From positions 1-40,922 of the forward strand of contig NZ_JAELXS010000014.1 in the NCBI RefSeq assembly GCF_016427505.1: a DNA stretch of 40,922 bases, written 5' to 3'. Shown piece by piece: positions 1-7,825 of this stretch (positions are counted from its first letter, which is position 1; the number at the start of each line of letters is the position of its first letter). The translations under genes and the position numbers were made by a program. The notes under the pieces were generated by a model. It did no database searches. It was not told the DNA's origin and saw only the letters and a list, made by a program, of their open reading frames with translations. Source of the stretch: Sphingomonas mollis (lineage in GTDB: Bacteria > Pseudomonadota > Alphaproteobacteria > Sphingomonadales > Sphingomonadaceae).

Positions 1-59
1 TCGGCGATCGCATTTCGCATGGACTCGTCATCGTCCACTACGAAGACGGTTTGCGGCAT
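1..59 (-). CDS. Response regulator receiver protein, N-terminal fragment
   Basis: Reading leftward from the ATG at 57-59 gives MPQTVFVVDDDESMRNAIA and then runs off the window edge. The hydrophobic strand followed by three consecutive Asp residues is the start of a receiver (REC) domain, where these acidic residues bind Mg2+ near the phospho-acceptor Asp. This opening is typical of FixJ/NarL-type response regulators of alphaproteobacteria, but the output domain is outside the window, so the class is a guess. Its promoter should lie in the AT-rich stretch to the right. Confidence 0.7.
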   Translation of the reverse strand, partial: MPQTVFVVDDDESMRNAIA

Positions 60-745
60 CAGATTTTCCCATCGTCGTACGATGGTACCATGAGATTCCG
101 GCTACGCGATCCATGCGCCTGCTTGTCAACTCCGACGGCGACCGTCATTGCTGAAAGCCAAACATCGCCGGTAGGCAAGTGACGAGCGACATAGATACAA
201 AAAGCACTGGCAGCCCTAGTGACCTATTAGAATATATGTAACGGAAATATATTGTAAGTCGTCAACCGAATCAACCTGTTGATTATGATGGCGGCGTCTT
301 TTCGATTGTAATATACATTGAATGTATAATCTACCAATTTAGATCGGTATGATATAGAAATATAGGTTCTGACTGCCAATTTGCCGAATGAAATCGCTAT
401 TGATGGATAAGCTAACCCAATCATACTGATTGAACAGGCATGGTTCAATTATCTCTTTAGAGATGCGGCCGATTCGGTATCGTTTGAAAATCTTTACTTC
501 TTAAAGTGATTTTTGCGACTGAGAGAATTATCATGCATCGACATGGCGTCGATTTTCGCCCGCCCGGACGAGCGCCAAGTATCGGTCCTCACTTATCTCT
601 AGAATTCCTCTAGTTCCGTATTCAAGGAATTGTTAACAATCCTGCATCTCTTCCACGATTTCACGCAAATCATCGCATAGAAGTGTGAACCCCTTAACAT
701 TCGCCTGCGCCTGCTGATGCAGGCAAAATCACCGATGCTAGATAT
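60..745. other. AT-rich stretch without a convincing gene
   Basis: No ORF here has recognisable protein character. From about 200 to 700 the base composition is much richer in A+T than the rest of the window, with an imperfect hairpin at 231-253 (arms AATATAT and ATATATT). It lies between the start of the response regulator and the IS110 remnant, so it should include the regulator promoter. A 73-codon minus-strand ORF at 227-448 has no domain signal and no good ribosome binding site. Confidence 0.5.
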
Positions 746-775
746 TTGATCCCATGGTTTGATGGTGCAATCCTT

Positions 776-1800
776 TCATTGGAATGGAAGGAAACCGTAT
801 GGGACAGGTTCGTTACGGGAGCGCCACGCCTCTTCTGGGCACTGTGTTTGAGCGGATCGATACTCGGTGTTGTTTTTGACTATGGTGCTGAGTGTGATGA
901 AAAGCTTGCGCATGGTTGCAACGATAGCGAGTTTGTAAGGCTTGCCAGCGGCGCGCAGCCGGCTGGCTGTCGCAGCGAGGGGTCCTTTTCCGGAGCGTGC
1001 AACAATCAAGGCTGCAAGATGGAAGCAGCGTCTGACCGCCGGCCTTCCGCCGGAGCATCGTCCGGGCCGACTGGTTGTGCCGCTTTGCCGATCGAACGGA
1101 GCAAGACAGGCAAGGGCCGTGACCTGTCTGCTGGCGATGCGTCCAAGCCCGGGCATTCGTGCCGGCAGGCATGCCGCGACGACAGGACCGACGCCGGGTG
1201 CGCTGCGCAACAGTGCGTCGCGCGCTGCCAGATCGGAGAGGCGGCAACGACTGCGGCGATGGCTTTCTCGATCCGCAGGGCGAGGGCTTTCAGCCGTGCG
1301 ACCCGGGCGGCGATGAGGCGACGCATGGCAGGATCAGCGATGCTTTCGAGCTGGTTGCCGAACTGGACCGCCTGCGCGACGGCGAGGTCACGCGAGCGGA
1401 CATGCTCGGTCAGCCTGATGGCTTGCGGGTCATGGAAATAGAGCGTGAGTTCGGCGTGCAGCGCTGCCAGGCATCGCGCGATCACGGCGGCACCGAGCGG
1501 ATCGGTTTTGGCCAACCGTCGCTCGGCGCGCGCGAAGTTGCGCACCCGCGCCGGATCGAGAAGAAAGCCGGTCAGTCCCAGCCGGTCGATCAGGATTGCG
1601 AGCTTGCGCTCATACCCGCCCGACGCCTCAAAGCCGATCCGAAGGCATGCCGTGCCGGCAAGTCGGGTAAGCTTGCAACCGAGCGTGGTCAGACCGGTCT
1701 TGCTGTTGGCGACCCGCCACAGCGTTCCGGTTGGATGAAGGTGGATAACCAGTTCGTCCTTGGCAACATCGATGCCGACAAAGAGGTCGGGCTGTGACAT
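776..1800 (-). pseudogene. IS110-family transposase, frameshifted
   Basis: The start is the ATG at 1798-1800 (MSQPDLFVGIDVAKDELV). The GIDVAK stretch is the first part of the RuvC-like DEDD catalytic domain of IS110 recombinases, and further acidic residues follow (FEASGGYE, KTDPLGA). Near 1210-1235, after the codons for SPIW, the frame changes. The C-terminal Tnp domain (LRSAPGVGPVVAA, then FDRQSGTTSRPGRC with the conserved catalytic Ser region) continues in another frame and ends at the stop at 776. One small indel therefore splits an otherwise nearly full-length gene. The last 25 or so residues (after NNTEY) look like read-through past the usual family terminus. It is probably inactive unless the indel is a sequencing error. 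Confidence 0.85.
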
Positions 1801-1936
1801 GATCCGGTTTCCCAGCCTTGTCATGCGGGGTCCCGCGTAAGGCCCCATGCAACTGTCCGGGGTTTGGGAAGACGGATGCGGCCCTGCTCAGGAACGGTCT
1901 TTTCCGACCAGACTGTCGAACGGCCTCACATCCGCC
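1801..1936 (-). ncRNA. Candidate IS110 bridge (seek) RNA region upstream of the transposase
   Basis: IS110-group elements carry a structured non-coding RNA between the element end and the transposase start that guides target and donor recognition. Here about 130 non-coding bases lie directly upstream of the transposase ATG. They contain a hairpin-forming stretch at about 1822-1851 (GGGGCC paired against GACCCC on the minus strand). The exact RNA ends and guide loops cannot be read by eye. This call rests on family knowledge plus position and one visible stem. Confidence 0.35.
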
Positions 1937-1966
1937 GCCTGAGCGGGGTGGCCACCCCGCTCAGGC
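1937..1966. repeat. Perfect 30-bp palindrome
   Basis: The left arm GCCTGAGCGGGGTGG (1937-1951) is followed immediately by its exact reverse complement (1952-1966). It sits between the IS110 upstream region and the broken edge of the IS3 element. No T-run follows on either strand, so it does not look like a simple intrinsic terminator. Several IS110-family elements are known to insert in repetitive extragenic palindromes, so this could be a target REP-like sequence or an element end. Confidence 0.8.
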
Positions 1967-2009
1967 ACCGCGTGAATACACCATTCCGGACAGACAAGCC
2001 TGTCGAAGG

Positions 2010-2513
2010 GGCGACGTAGACGAACTCTGCCCAGGTCGCGACATAGGTGAAGTCCGATACCCACAGCCTGTTCGGCGCCGGAGCACGAAACTGGCGGTTC
2101 ACGTGATCGAGCGGGTATGGTGCTGCCTTGTCGCTGATGGTCGTGCGAACTGGCTTGCCCCGGATCACGCCTGCCAGCGCTCCGCAGCCTTTCCAACGAT
2201 GCTTTGCATCGCCGGAACCTTGGGCCGCTGCGCCCATATCGCGCATTAGCCGTTCCCCGGTACATCGCGCGACCGCAAAGCCCTCCCGCATCATCTGCCG
2301 CCAGACCTTGCGCACGCCGTAGACCCCAAAGTTTTCGGCGAACACACGGGCTATCTCGGGTTTGAGAGCCAGATATTCCTGCGCCCGAGCCGACAGGCGC
2401 GTAGCATCTTGCCGCTGTGCGACATGCTTATGACAGGTGGATGGGGCGATCGGCAGCACCTTCCAGATCGGCTCGACCCCGTAGGCTTCACGTTGCTCGT
2501 CGATGAAGCCGGT
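2010..2513 (-). pseudogene. IS3-family transposase OrfB, 3'-truncated
   Basis: The reading frame runs [16 protein letters not shown], then the HTH-like region and the start of the rve integrase domain (NRLWVSDFTYVATW), where the D of SDFTY is the first catalytic Asp. After VYVA (about 2010) homology stops and unrelated sequence begins, so the second Asp and the Glu of the DDE triad are missing. An extra in-frame block of 18 codons lies at 2178-2231, between MRDMG and LAGVIRG, which are normally contiguous. It was probably cut short by the IS110 insertion or a deletion. It belongs with the OrfA at 2513-2863. Confidence 0.8.
2178..2231 (-). repeat. About 54-bp hairpin repeat inserted in IS3 orfB (copy 1)
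   Basis: On the minus strand this insert contains the core GATGCAAAGCATCGTTGG with a 6-bp stem CGATGC/GCATCG. A second copy with the same length and about 86% identity over 44 bases (38 of 44, counted by eye) interrupts a different IS3 orfB at 33655-33708. Both inserts are 54 bases and keep the reading frame. The boundaries are inferred from where the transposase protein resumes. Confidence 0.65.
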
Positions 2514-2863
2514 TATCGCTTGAACGGGCGGTCGAGCTTCGCCTGAGCAAAATACGCGGATGCCCCTTCGACGAGTTCAGGACAGGCTTGCGCAGTATCT
2601 CGTTGGCTTGGCGAAGCTCGCGGTTCTCGCGTTTCAGCGCCTTCAGCTTGTCGGTAACCTCGGTCGGAACCCCGGCGCGCTTGCCGCTGTCGACCTCGGT
2701 CTTTTTCAGCCACTCATGCAGCGTCGGTGGCGCGCAGCCGATCTTCTCCGCAATTGAAACCACCGCCGCCCATCGCGACGGGTTGGTCACGCTCGTGATC
2801 CAGTACCATCCGCACCGCTTGCTCGCGGACCTCAGGCGCAAACTTGTTCGCCGTCTTGCTCAT
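2513..2863 (-). pseudogene. IS3-family transposase OrfA, broken
   Basis: The start ATG at 2861-2863 follows the RBS-like GAGAAGGTGGAGCC and gives [19 protein letters not shown], a standard IS3 OrfA helix-turn-helix opening. A frameshift near 2775-2785 (after HERDQP) moves the frame into [20 protein letters not shown], the recognition-helix region. A 23-bp insertion at 2564-2586 causes another shift just before the terminal [16 protein letters not shown] and the TAA at 2513-2515. With OrfB it formed an IS3 element whose left terminus (TGAACCGCCCCGGG on the minus strand) is visible near 2916. Confidence 0.82.
2564..2586 (-). repeat. 23-bp dispersed repeat inserted in IS3 orfA
   Basis: On the minus strand the codons for ILRK end in AAG. 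They are followed by a 23-base block containing TCCTGAACTCGTCGAAGG, after which the normal OrfA sequence (ASAYFAQAK) resumes. An almost identical 23-base block (two differences) interrupts the IS5 transposase at 22334-22356, also directly after an AAG. A shorter related sequence lies at about 1988-2010, at the broken end of OrfB. Confidence 0.75.
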
Positions 2864-3012
2864 ACAGGCTCCACCTTCTCAGGAGTTGGAGCCTCCGACA
2901 AACCCGGGGCGGTTCACTCCGCGCACGTGAACGAGCAGCAGGTTTAGGGCAGCGGGAAAGGCCGCGTGAATGGCCATGATTGGGTCGATTCACTGGTCAA
3001 GCAGGGTTTAGA

Positions 3013-3450
3013 TTAGCGCGGCAAGGCGCCTCGCGCCCATTCCACAATGGCGGCTGCCGACATGGCGCCGGACTGCCGAGCGATTTCGCGGCCATGCGCG
3101 AACAGGATCATCGTCGGGATCGAGCGGATACCATAGCGTGCGGCGATGCCCTGCTCGGCTTCGGTGTCCAGCTTGCCGAGACGGGCGGCGGGCTCGAGCG
3201 ATGCGGCCGCCGACGCGAAGGCTGGCGCCATCTGGCGGCAGGGTCCGCACCACGCTGCCCAGAAGTCCACCAGTAGGGGCAGGTCGCTACGGGACGCATG
3301 AGCGTCGAAGTTGGAGCTTGTGAGCGTGACGGGTTCGCTCTGAAACAGCGCTGCTCCGCACCGACCGCATTTGCCGCCGGAACCGAGGCGGTCAGCCGGA
3401 ACGCGATTCGCGGTGGCGCATGCCGGGCAGCGTACAATCAAGTCGGACAT
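3013..3450 (-). CDS. trxC: Thioredoxin 2 (TrxC-type), zinc-binding
   Basis: This 145-residue protein has the TrxC layout: an N-terminal zinc module with CPAC (C8, C11) and CGRC (C28, C31), then a thioredoxin fold with active site WCGPC at 67-71 and the cis-proline IPT at 111-113. It should reduce cytoplasmic protein disulfides; TrxC is linked to oxidative stress in well-studied relatives. The ATG at 3448-3450 is preceded by a strong GGAGGTGAA ribosome binding site. Its first 59 bp overlap the 3' end of alkB in another frame, so the two genes are probably translated from one mRNA. Length and motifs are normal for the family. Confidence 0.93.
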   Translation of the reverse strand: MSDLIVRCPACATANRVPADRLGSGGKCGRCGAALFQSEPVTLTSSNFDAHASRSDLPLLVDFWAAWCGPCRQMAPAFASAAASLEPAARLGKLDTEAEQGIAARYGIRSIPTMILFAHGREIARQSGAMSAAAIVEWARGALPR

Positions 3451-4192
3451 CCTGCTTCACCTCCTCGCCCGTGAGAACCGGAGGCGTGTCGAAGCGTTCC
3501 CCGACGGGTCGGCGATGGCGTGCTCTGATGCAGATTTGTCGCCGTGGTCTTGCCCAGGTCACTGTCCGGAACGTGAGATTGTAGCGCAGCGTGCCCGTCA
3601 GCGGATGCGAGCTCTCGATCAGTGTGTCGACGCCGTGGTAGGTCAGTCGCGCAGGCCCGCCCCAGACGACGACGTCGCCATCGTGTAGCGCAACGCGGCG
3701 CGGGCGGTCGGTGCGAGACTGCCCGCCCCAGAGAAAACGTGCATCGACGCCGAGCGAGACAGAGACGATCGGCTGGTCGAGATTGCGCTCGTCGCGGTCT
3801 TGATGGAGCGACAGTTTCGCGCCGCTCGCGTAGCGGTTGATGAGGCACGCTTCGGGCGCAAAGTTGGGGAAGCCGGCAGTGGCGGCAGCATTGGTGGCGA
3901 GAGCGGCGAGGTCTGGAGGCATTGTCGGCCATGGCCGTCCGGTAAGCGGGTCGAGGGGGCTGTAGCGATAGCCATGCCGATCCGAGACCCAGCCCAGCCT
4001 CCCGACGTTGGTCATCGCCACCGACATCCGCCGGCCACCCGGGGTCTCGAGATGGCGAAAAGGCGCGGTCTCGGCGACATGCGTGATCACCTCGAGAAGG
4101 TAGCGATCGACCGGTAGCGCGAAACCGCCAAGCAGCACGGCACCGGGATCGAGCGACAAGCGCTCACGGTCGTCGGGGAACAGGTCGCGCAT
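3392..4192 (-). CDS. alkB: AlkB-type DNA/RNA oxidative demethylase with long C-terminal tail
   Basis: This is a 2-oxoglutarate- and Fe(II)-dependent dioxygenase that removes 1-methyladenine and 3-methylcytosine lesions. From the ATG at 4190-4192 (MRDLFPDD) the protein has 266 residues. The iron ligands are visible as H130 and D132 (LHQDRDER) and H186 (TYHGVD). The 2-oxoglutarate arginines are R203 and R209 in RYNLTFR, at nearly the same numbers as E. coli AlkB. The catalytic domain ends at about 210, where family members normally stop. Here about 55 low-complexity basic residues follow and run into the trxC start. The tail may be a lost stop codon or frameshift rather than a functional domain. 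Upstream ATGs at 4226-4228 and 4208-4210 are less likely. Confidence 0.92.
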   Translation of the reverse strand: MRDLFPDDRERLSLDPGAVLLGGFALPVDRYLLEVITHVAETAPFRHLETPGGRRMSVAMTNVGRLGWVSDRHGYRYSPLDPLTGRPWPTMPPDLAALATNAAATAGFPNFAPEACLINRYASGAKLSLHQDRDERNLDQPIVSVSLGVDARFLWGGQSRTDRPRRVALHDGDVVVWGGPARLTYHGVDTLIESSHPLTGTLRYNLTFRTVTWARPRRQICIRARHRRPVGERFDTPPVLTGEEVKQDVRLDCTLPGMRHRESRSG

Positions 4193-4526
4193 GCCTGCTC
4201 TACGCCGCATCGTGGAAGATGATCCCAAGCATGTGCCGCTCGCCGGTCCGCAAGATCAGGCACCAAAATTGTTCATGGCGCGGAGGAGAACGAGCGGCAG
4301 AAGTTGGGAAGTGGGCAAGGGGGCGTGAATGTCTGGTGCTGGGTCCTTCTGCCAGAAATTGAGTAAATGACGCAACCCAAGCCAACAGTGGCAGAAAGCA
4401 TGAAGAGATGTTTTTGCATCGAAAAGCGTCTGACCCAAGTCCCTATGTAATCCGCGCCCTGACGCTTTCTTGCGCTTGGAGGTCGGCACGCGGATGGTCT
4501 GATCCAATCGACTCGGGGGATAGGAG
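4193..4526. other. Intergenic region between alkB and the TIR gene
   Basis: This holds the divergent 5' regions of alkB (minus) and the TIR protein (plus). A short minus-strand frame ending in ILRTGERHMLGIIFHDAA and a stop at 4200 could be the tail of a lost gene upstream of alkB, but it is too short to assign. No RNA gene or clear terminator is seen. The GGATAGGAG just before 4527 is the ribosome binding site of the TIR gene. Confidence 0.4.
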
Positions 4527-6482
4527 ATGAGGCAGGGATCACGTTCGAAATCGTCCGTCGTGGTAAGCGCGGCGAGCACACCCGTCGTCGAGCAGGCCGT
4601 TCCGACCGATCCGCAGTCGCCCGATGGCCGTGTGACCGAGCGCTATGCCGCCTTCATCAGCTACAGCCACGCGGATGCGAGTGCCGCCCGCTGGCTGCAC
4701 CATCGGCTCGAGACGTTCCGGATGCCGCGCGCGCTGGTCGGCTGTTCGACGACGTTCGGCTCAGTCGCGCGGCGTCTCCCGCCCGTTTTTCGCGATCGCG
4801 ACGAATTGCCGGCAAGCGGCGATCTTGGCGCGGAACTGCGCGGAGCGCTCGCAGCTTCGCGGTTTCAGGTCGTGCTGTGCAGCCCCGAAGCCGCACGGTC
4901 GAAATGGGTCAACGAGGAGATCCGCAGCTTTAAACGGTTGCATGGCGAACACCGCACGCTCGCCGTGATTGCCTCGGGCGAACCTTATGCCAATGACGAA
5001 CGGGAATGTTTTCCGCCGGCGCTCCGCTTCCGGCTTGGCGCGGACGGCGCGCTGTCCGATCTGCCGGCCGAGCCGATCGCCGCAGACATCCGGCCCGGCA
5101 AGGACGGCCGCCGGCTGGCCTCCCTCAAGATCATCGCGGGTATCGCCGCCGTGCCGCTCGATGCGCTCGTGCGACGAGACGCGGCACGGCGGCAGCGGCG
5201 ATTGATATGGGTCACCGCCGCCTCGTTGGCGGTGGCGGCGATGACCATCGGTTTGGCGATCTATGCAGAGGGGCAGCGCCGCATTGCCGTCCGCCAGCGG
5301 GAGCTCGCCGACAAGAGCCTCGGCTTTCTTATCGGCACCTTCCAGATCGCCAATCCGGCAACCGAGAACCCGCGCACGATCACCGCGCTGACCATTCTCG
5401 ATCGTGCAAGTCGCAGGGCGGCACGGGAACTGGCCGACGAGCCGGCCGTGAGCGCCCGGCTGCTTCGGGCGACGGGTGAAATCTATGCCAATCTAGGCGT
5501 GGCGAACGAAGCCGAGCGTGATCTCAAGCTGGCTCTCGCCCGCCTGCCCCCGAAGGGCGAGGAGCGTGCCCGTACGCTGCTGATGCTGGCGCGCATCTAC
5601 CGACAGCGGGGCGATGCCAAGATGAGCAGCCGTGCGATCGACGCGGCGGTCGCCAGCTACGGCCGCACGACAGCTGACGCAGAGGCGCTGAATGCCGATG
5701 TGGCAGAGCGACGGGGTCGCCTGGCAACACTGGAGGGGCGATATGCCGAGTCCGCCGATCTGCTCGGCGACGCCGCCAGGCGCTATGTCGCGCTTGGCGG
5801 AGAGCATCGCGAGGATGCCGGTCGTGCCTGGCTCAATCAGGGCGAAGCATTGCTGCAAACCGGGCGCGTCGTCGAAGCGAAGCGCGTCTTTGCAAGGGCG
5901 ACGGCTTCGTTCCAGGAGCTCTTCGGCCGCAACCACGTCCGCACCGCCGACGCAATTCGCAACGAAGCGATGGCGGATCTCGAAACCGGGCACCTCGACC
6001 CCGCACGCGCTCGAGCCGAAGAGGCGTTGGCCATATACGAGCGTGTCCTCGACCCGTCGCATCCTCTCATAGGTATGGCGCTGATCCTCCGGGGCCGCAT
6101 CCAGACCAAGGCAGGCCGGTCCGACGCGGCGCTGCTGAGCTTCGAACGCGCTCGGACGATCTACAGCAAGCTGTACGGGGCGAAGAGTGCGCAGGTCGGC
6201 GACACGCAGTTCTATGCGGCCGAGGCGGAGCTTGCGGCCCGCAGACCGCGCGATGCCCTCTCGAGGGCGGGTGTCGTCAAGGAAATCTATGACCACGAAT
6301 ATGGCTCGCATGACCCGGATCAGGTCGAACTCTTGGCTTTGCGCGCCCGTATCCTTGCCGCAGCCGGGCGGCCCGAACAATCGGTACAGGCTTGCCGCGC
6401 GGCAATAGCGCTTCGCAGACTTTTAGACAGGAGGGACCAAGTCGTCACAGCGGACCGCATTGAGTGCCGGACGGTCATCTGA
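4527..6482 (+). CDS. TIR-domain protein with membrane helix and TPR region
   Basis: This 651-residue protein has three parts. A TIR domain spans about 39-210 (YAAFISYSHADASAARWL, then RFQVVLCSPEAARSKWVNEE). In TIR NADases the catalytic Glu sits four residues after the conserved Trp; here W127 is followed by E130 and E131, so the site looks intact. A single membrane helix lies at about 226-246. From about 300 to 640 the protein is helical and rich in A/L/R, with repeated TPR-like units (for example AWLNQGEALLQTGRVVEAKR). The likely topology is a cytoplasmic TIR with TPRs on the other side or on the same face. TIR proteins in bacteria cleave NAD+ or make cyclic ADP-ribose signals in defence; some have other roles. 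It is followed by two same-strand genes, and a SLOG-like membrane protein two genes on suggests signalling. Confidence 0.82.
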   Translation: MRQGSRSKSSVVVSAASTPVVEQAVPTDPQSPDGRVTERYAAFISYSHADASAARWLHHRLETFRMPRALVGCSTTFGSVARRLPPVFRDRDELPASGDLGAELRGALAASRFQVVLCSPEAARSKWVNEEIRSFKRLHGEHRTLAVIASGEPYANDERECFPPALRFRLGADGALSDLPAEPIAADIRPGKDGRRLASLKIIAGIAAVPLDALVRRDAARRQRRLIWVTAASLAVAAMTIGLAIYAEGQRRIAVRQRELADKSLGFLIGTFQIANPATENPRTITALTILDRASRRAARELADEPAVSARLLRATGEIYANLGVANEAERDLKLALARLPPKGEERARTLLMLARIYRQRGDAKMSSRAIDAAVASYGRTTADAEALNADVAERRGRLATLEGRYAESADLLGDAARRYVALGGEHREDAGRAWLNQGEALLQTGRVVEAKRVFARATASFQELFGRNHVRTADAIRNEAMADLETGHLDPARARAEEALAIYERVLDPSHPLIGMALILRGRIQTKAGRSDAALLSFERARTIYSKLYGAKSAQVGDTQFYAAEAELAARRPRDALSRAGVVKEIYDHEYGSHDPDQVELLALRARILAAAGRPEQSVQACRAAIALRRLLDRRDQVVTADRIECRTVI

Positions 6483-6614
6483 TCCGGTAAGAGGCGCTAT
6501 CGCGCATTCTGTCGGCAGCGGAAATAGGCGAGGTCACTGCATACGAGCGCTCGACTAAACTCTTCTCAATTTCTTGAACTTTGTTTAAAAGAACAGAAAA
6601 GGTGGGAGGTTGGT
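6483..6614 (+). promoter_or_regulatory. AT-rich leader before the PEP-CTERM gene
   Basis: This 132-bp gap has a local AT-rich run (TTGAACTTTGTTTAAAAGAA at about 6574-6593), unlike the GC-rich coding DNA around it. It ends with a strong Shine-Dalgarno GGGAGG about six bases before the ATG at 6615. It could be a separate promoter for the PEP-CTERM gene, which would mean the three genes are not a single operon. No transcription-factor site can be named. Confidence 0.4.
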
Positions 6615-7742
6615 ATGTTATATATAAAAAATGCTAGATTAGCTTGGACGGCCGCAATGCTGACGGGGATAGTCACTACGCCCGCTGCTGCTGCTGACTT
6701 TCTGCCGGGTATCCAAATCCAGGGCGTTAGCGTCATCAACCAATATTCCTATACGTTCGGTGACGCGCAGCCACCGTTGACGACCGGTGGTGAGACAGGA
6801 ACCTTTCTGGCATCGGACCGGCGCCCCGATCCCTCGTCTCAACTCGGTGTCCAATTCACGGGTCAGGCGAACCCCGACAGCTTCTTCTTCCTGCACAACG
6901 ACTATTGTGTCGGCCAATGTCAGATTTCCTCGAGCACCACGATCCGCTTCCAGGTCTTCGTTGCGGACGCGAGCAATTATGAAGGTCTGCGGTTCGATTC
7001 GCTGATCACGCCGGGACATCTCGCGCAGGTGGCGATCACCGACGATCGGTTCAGCACCGCCTCCTTTGCGTTCACGGTCAGCAGGACGGATGTGGTCCGT
7101 GGACAAGCGACCGGCCCGACCACCAATCTTTATACCGCCAATGGCTATGCGGACGGGTCTGGACTGCGGGTTTCCGCCGATGGACAGCAGGATCCGTTCA
7201 GCAATACGATCGCGGGCGATAATTTGGGTGCTGGTTATTACTACGACTGGAGCGCCACTCCATTGAGCGTGCAACTGGGTGCGATTGCCACCGGTCAGAC
7301 CTTTTACGTCGATTACACGGCAAGCTACTCGGTCAACTCTTCCGTTCCGTGCACCGACATACTGAACTGCAACGCCGCACAGGTCGTGTTCGGTGATCCG
7401 CGAACCAGAGGCGGGGGCACGGACCTTGTCGCACGAAACGGGGCGGGTGGTATCGCTGTCTTCGAGCAGGGTATCGATGGCGGCGTCCACGCGGTGATCG
7501 ATCGCGAATATGACGCCAGCACGATACCCTTCGCCTTCGTGCGCTCCGATGCGCCCGAACTGGGCGTTACCGTGCCCCCACCCAATGCGCCGATCACCTA
7601 TGTGGACAATTATATCCCAAGTGCGATCGACACCGTATCCGGCGTGCCCGAACCCGCGACGTGGATCAGCATGGTCCTGGGCTTCGGCGTGGCGGGAGCC
7701 GCGCTGCGTCGCCGGGGCGGCCGCTACCGGACGATGGCATAG
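6615..7742 (+). CDS. PEPxxW-CTERM exported protein of unknown function
   Basis: This 375-residue protein has an N-terminal signal peptide (charged start, hydrophobic run, cleavage near PAAAA at about 22-28). Its C-terminal sorting signal reads VPEPATW, then a hydrophobic helix GFGVAGAALRRR. This tail is the PEP-CTERM signal handled by exosortase (EpsH/XrtA) systems in bacteria that make exopolysaccharide, with the W variant common in sphingomonads. The body is rich in Ser/Thr/Gly/Asn with beta character and two Cys pairs (CVGQC, CTDILNC). It has no recognisable catalytic domain. It lies between the TIR and SLOG-like genes on the same strand. Confidence 0.85.
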   Translation: MLYIKNARLAWTAAMLTGIVTTPAAAADFLPGIQIQGVSVINQYSYTFGDAQPPLTTGGETGTFLASDRRPDPSSQLGVQFTGQANPDSFFFLHNDYCVGQCQISSSTTIRFQVFVADASNYEGLRFDSLITPGHLAQVAITDDRFSTASFAFTVSRTDVVRGQATGPTTNLYTANGYADGSGLRVSADGQQDPFSNTIAGDNLGAGYYYDWSATPLSVQLGAIATGQTFYVDYTASYSVNSSVPCTDILNCNAAQVVFGDPRTRGGGTDLVARNGAGGIAVFEQGIDGGVHAVIDREYDASTIPFAFVRSDAPELGVTVPPPNAPITYVDNYIPSAIDTVSGVPEPATWISMVLGFGVAGAALRRRGGRYRTMA

Positions 7743-7825
7743 TTCCAGGCGGGCAGTTGCCCTGTGCCATGTCGCCACGGACTCTTCGCTGGTGGCGGTG
7801 CGCGCCTCGGTGAGATGAAGGATCC

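Larger units (their letters stand above)
2010..2916 (-). mobile_element. Remnant IS3-family element
   Basis: This holds the OrfA and truncated OrfB described separately. The outer end at 2903-2916 reads TGAACCGCCCCGGG on the minus strand, matching the usual TGA...CCGCCCC terminus of this IS3 subgroup. The other end is lost where IS110-associated sequence begins near 2010. It sits about 100 bp downstream of trxC. Confidence 0.7.

Noticed and set aside
227..448. 73-codon minus-strand ORF in the AT-rich block
   Set aside because: No domain, no ribosome binding site, composition explained by local AT bias.
746..1441. 231-codon plus-strand ORF
   Set aside because: It is antisense to the IS110 transposase, which has clear motifs.
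1937..1966. Intrinsic terminator
   Set aside because: Stem is perfect, but no T-run follows on either strand.
4200..4385. Small minus-strand gene upstream of alkB
   Set aside because: Only its last 20 or so residues look protein-like; no start or family.
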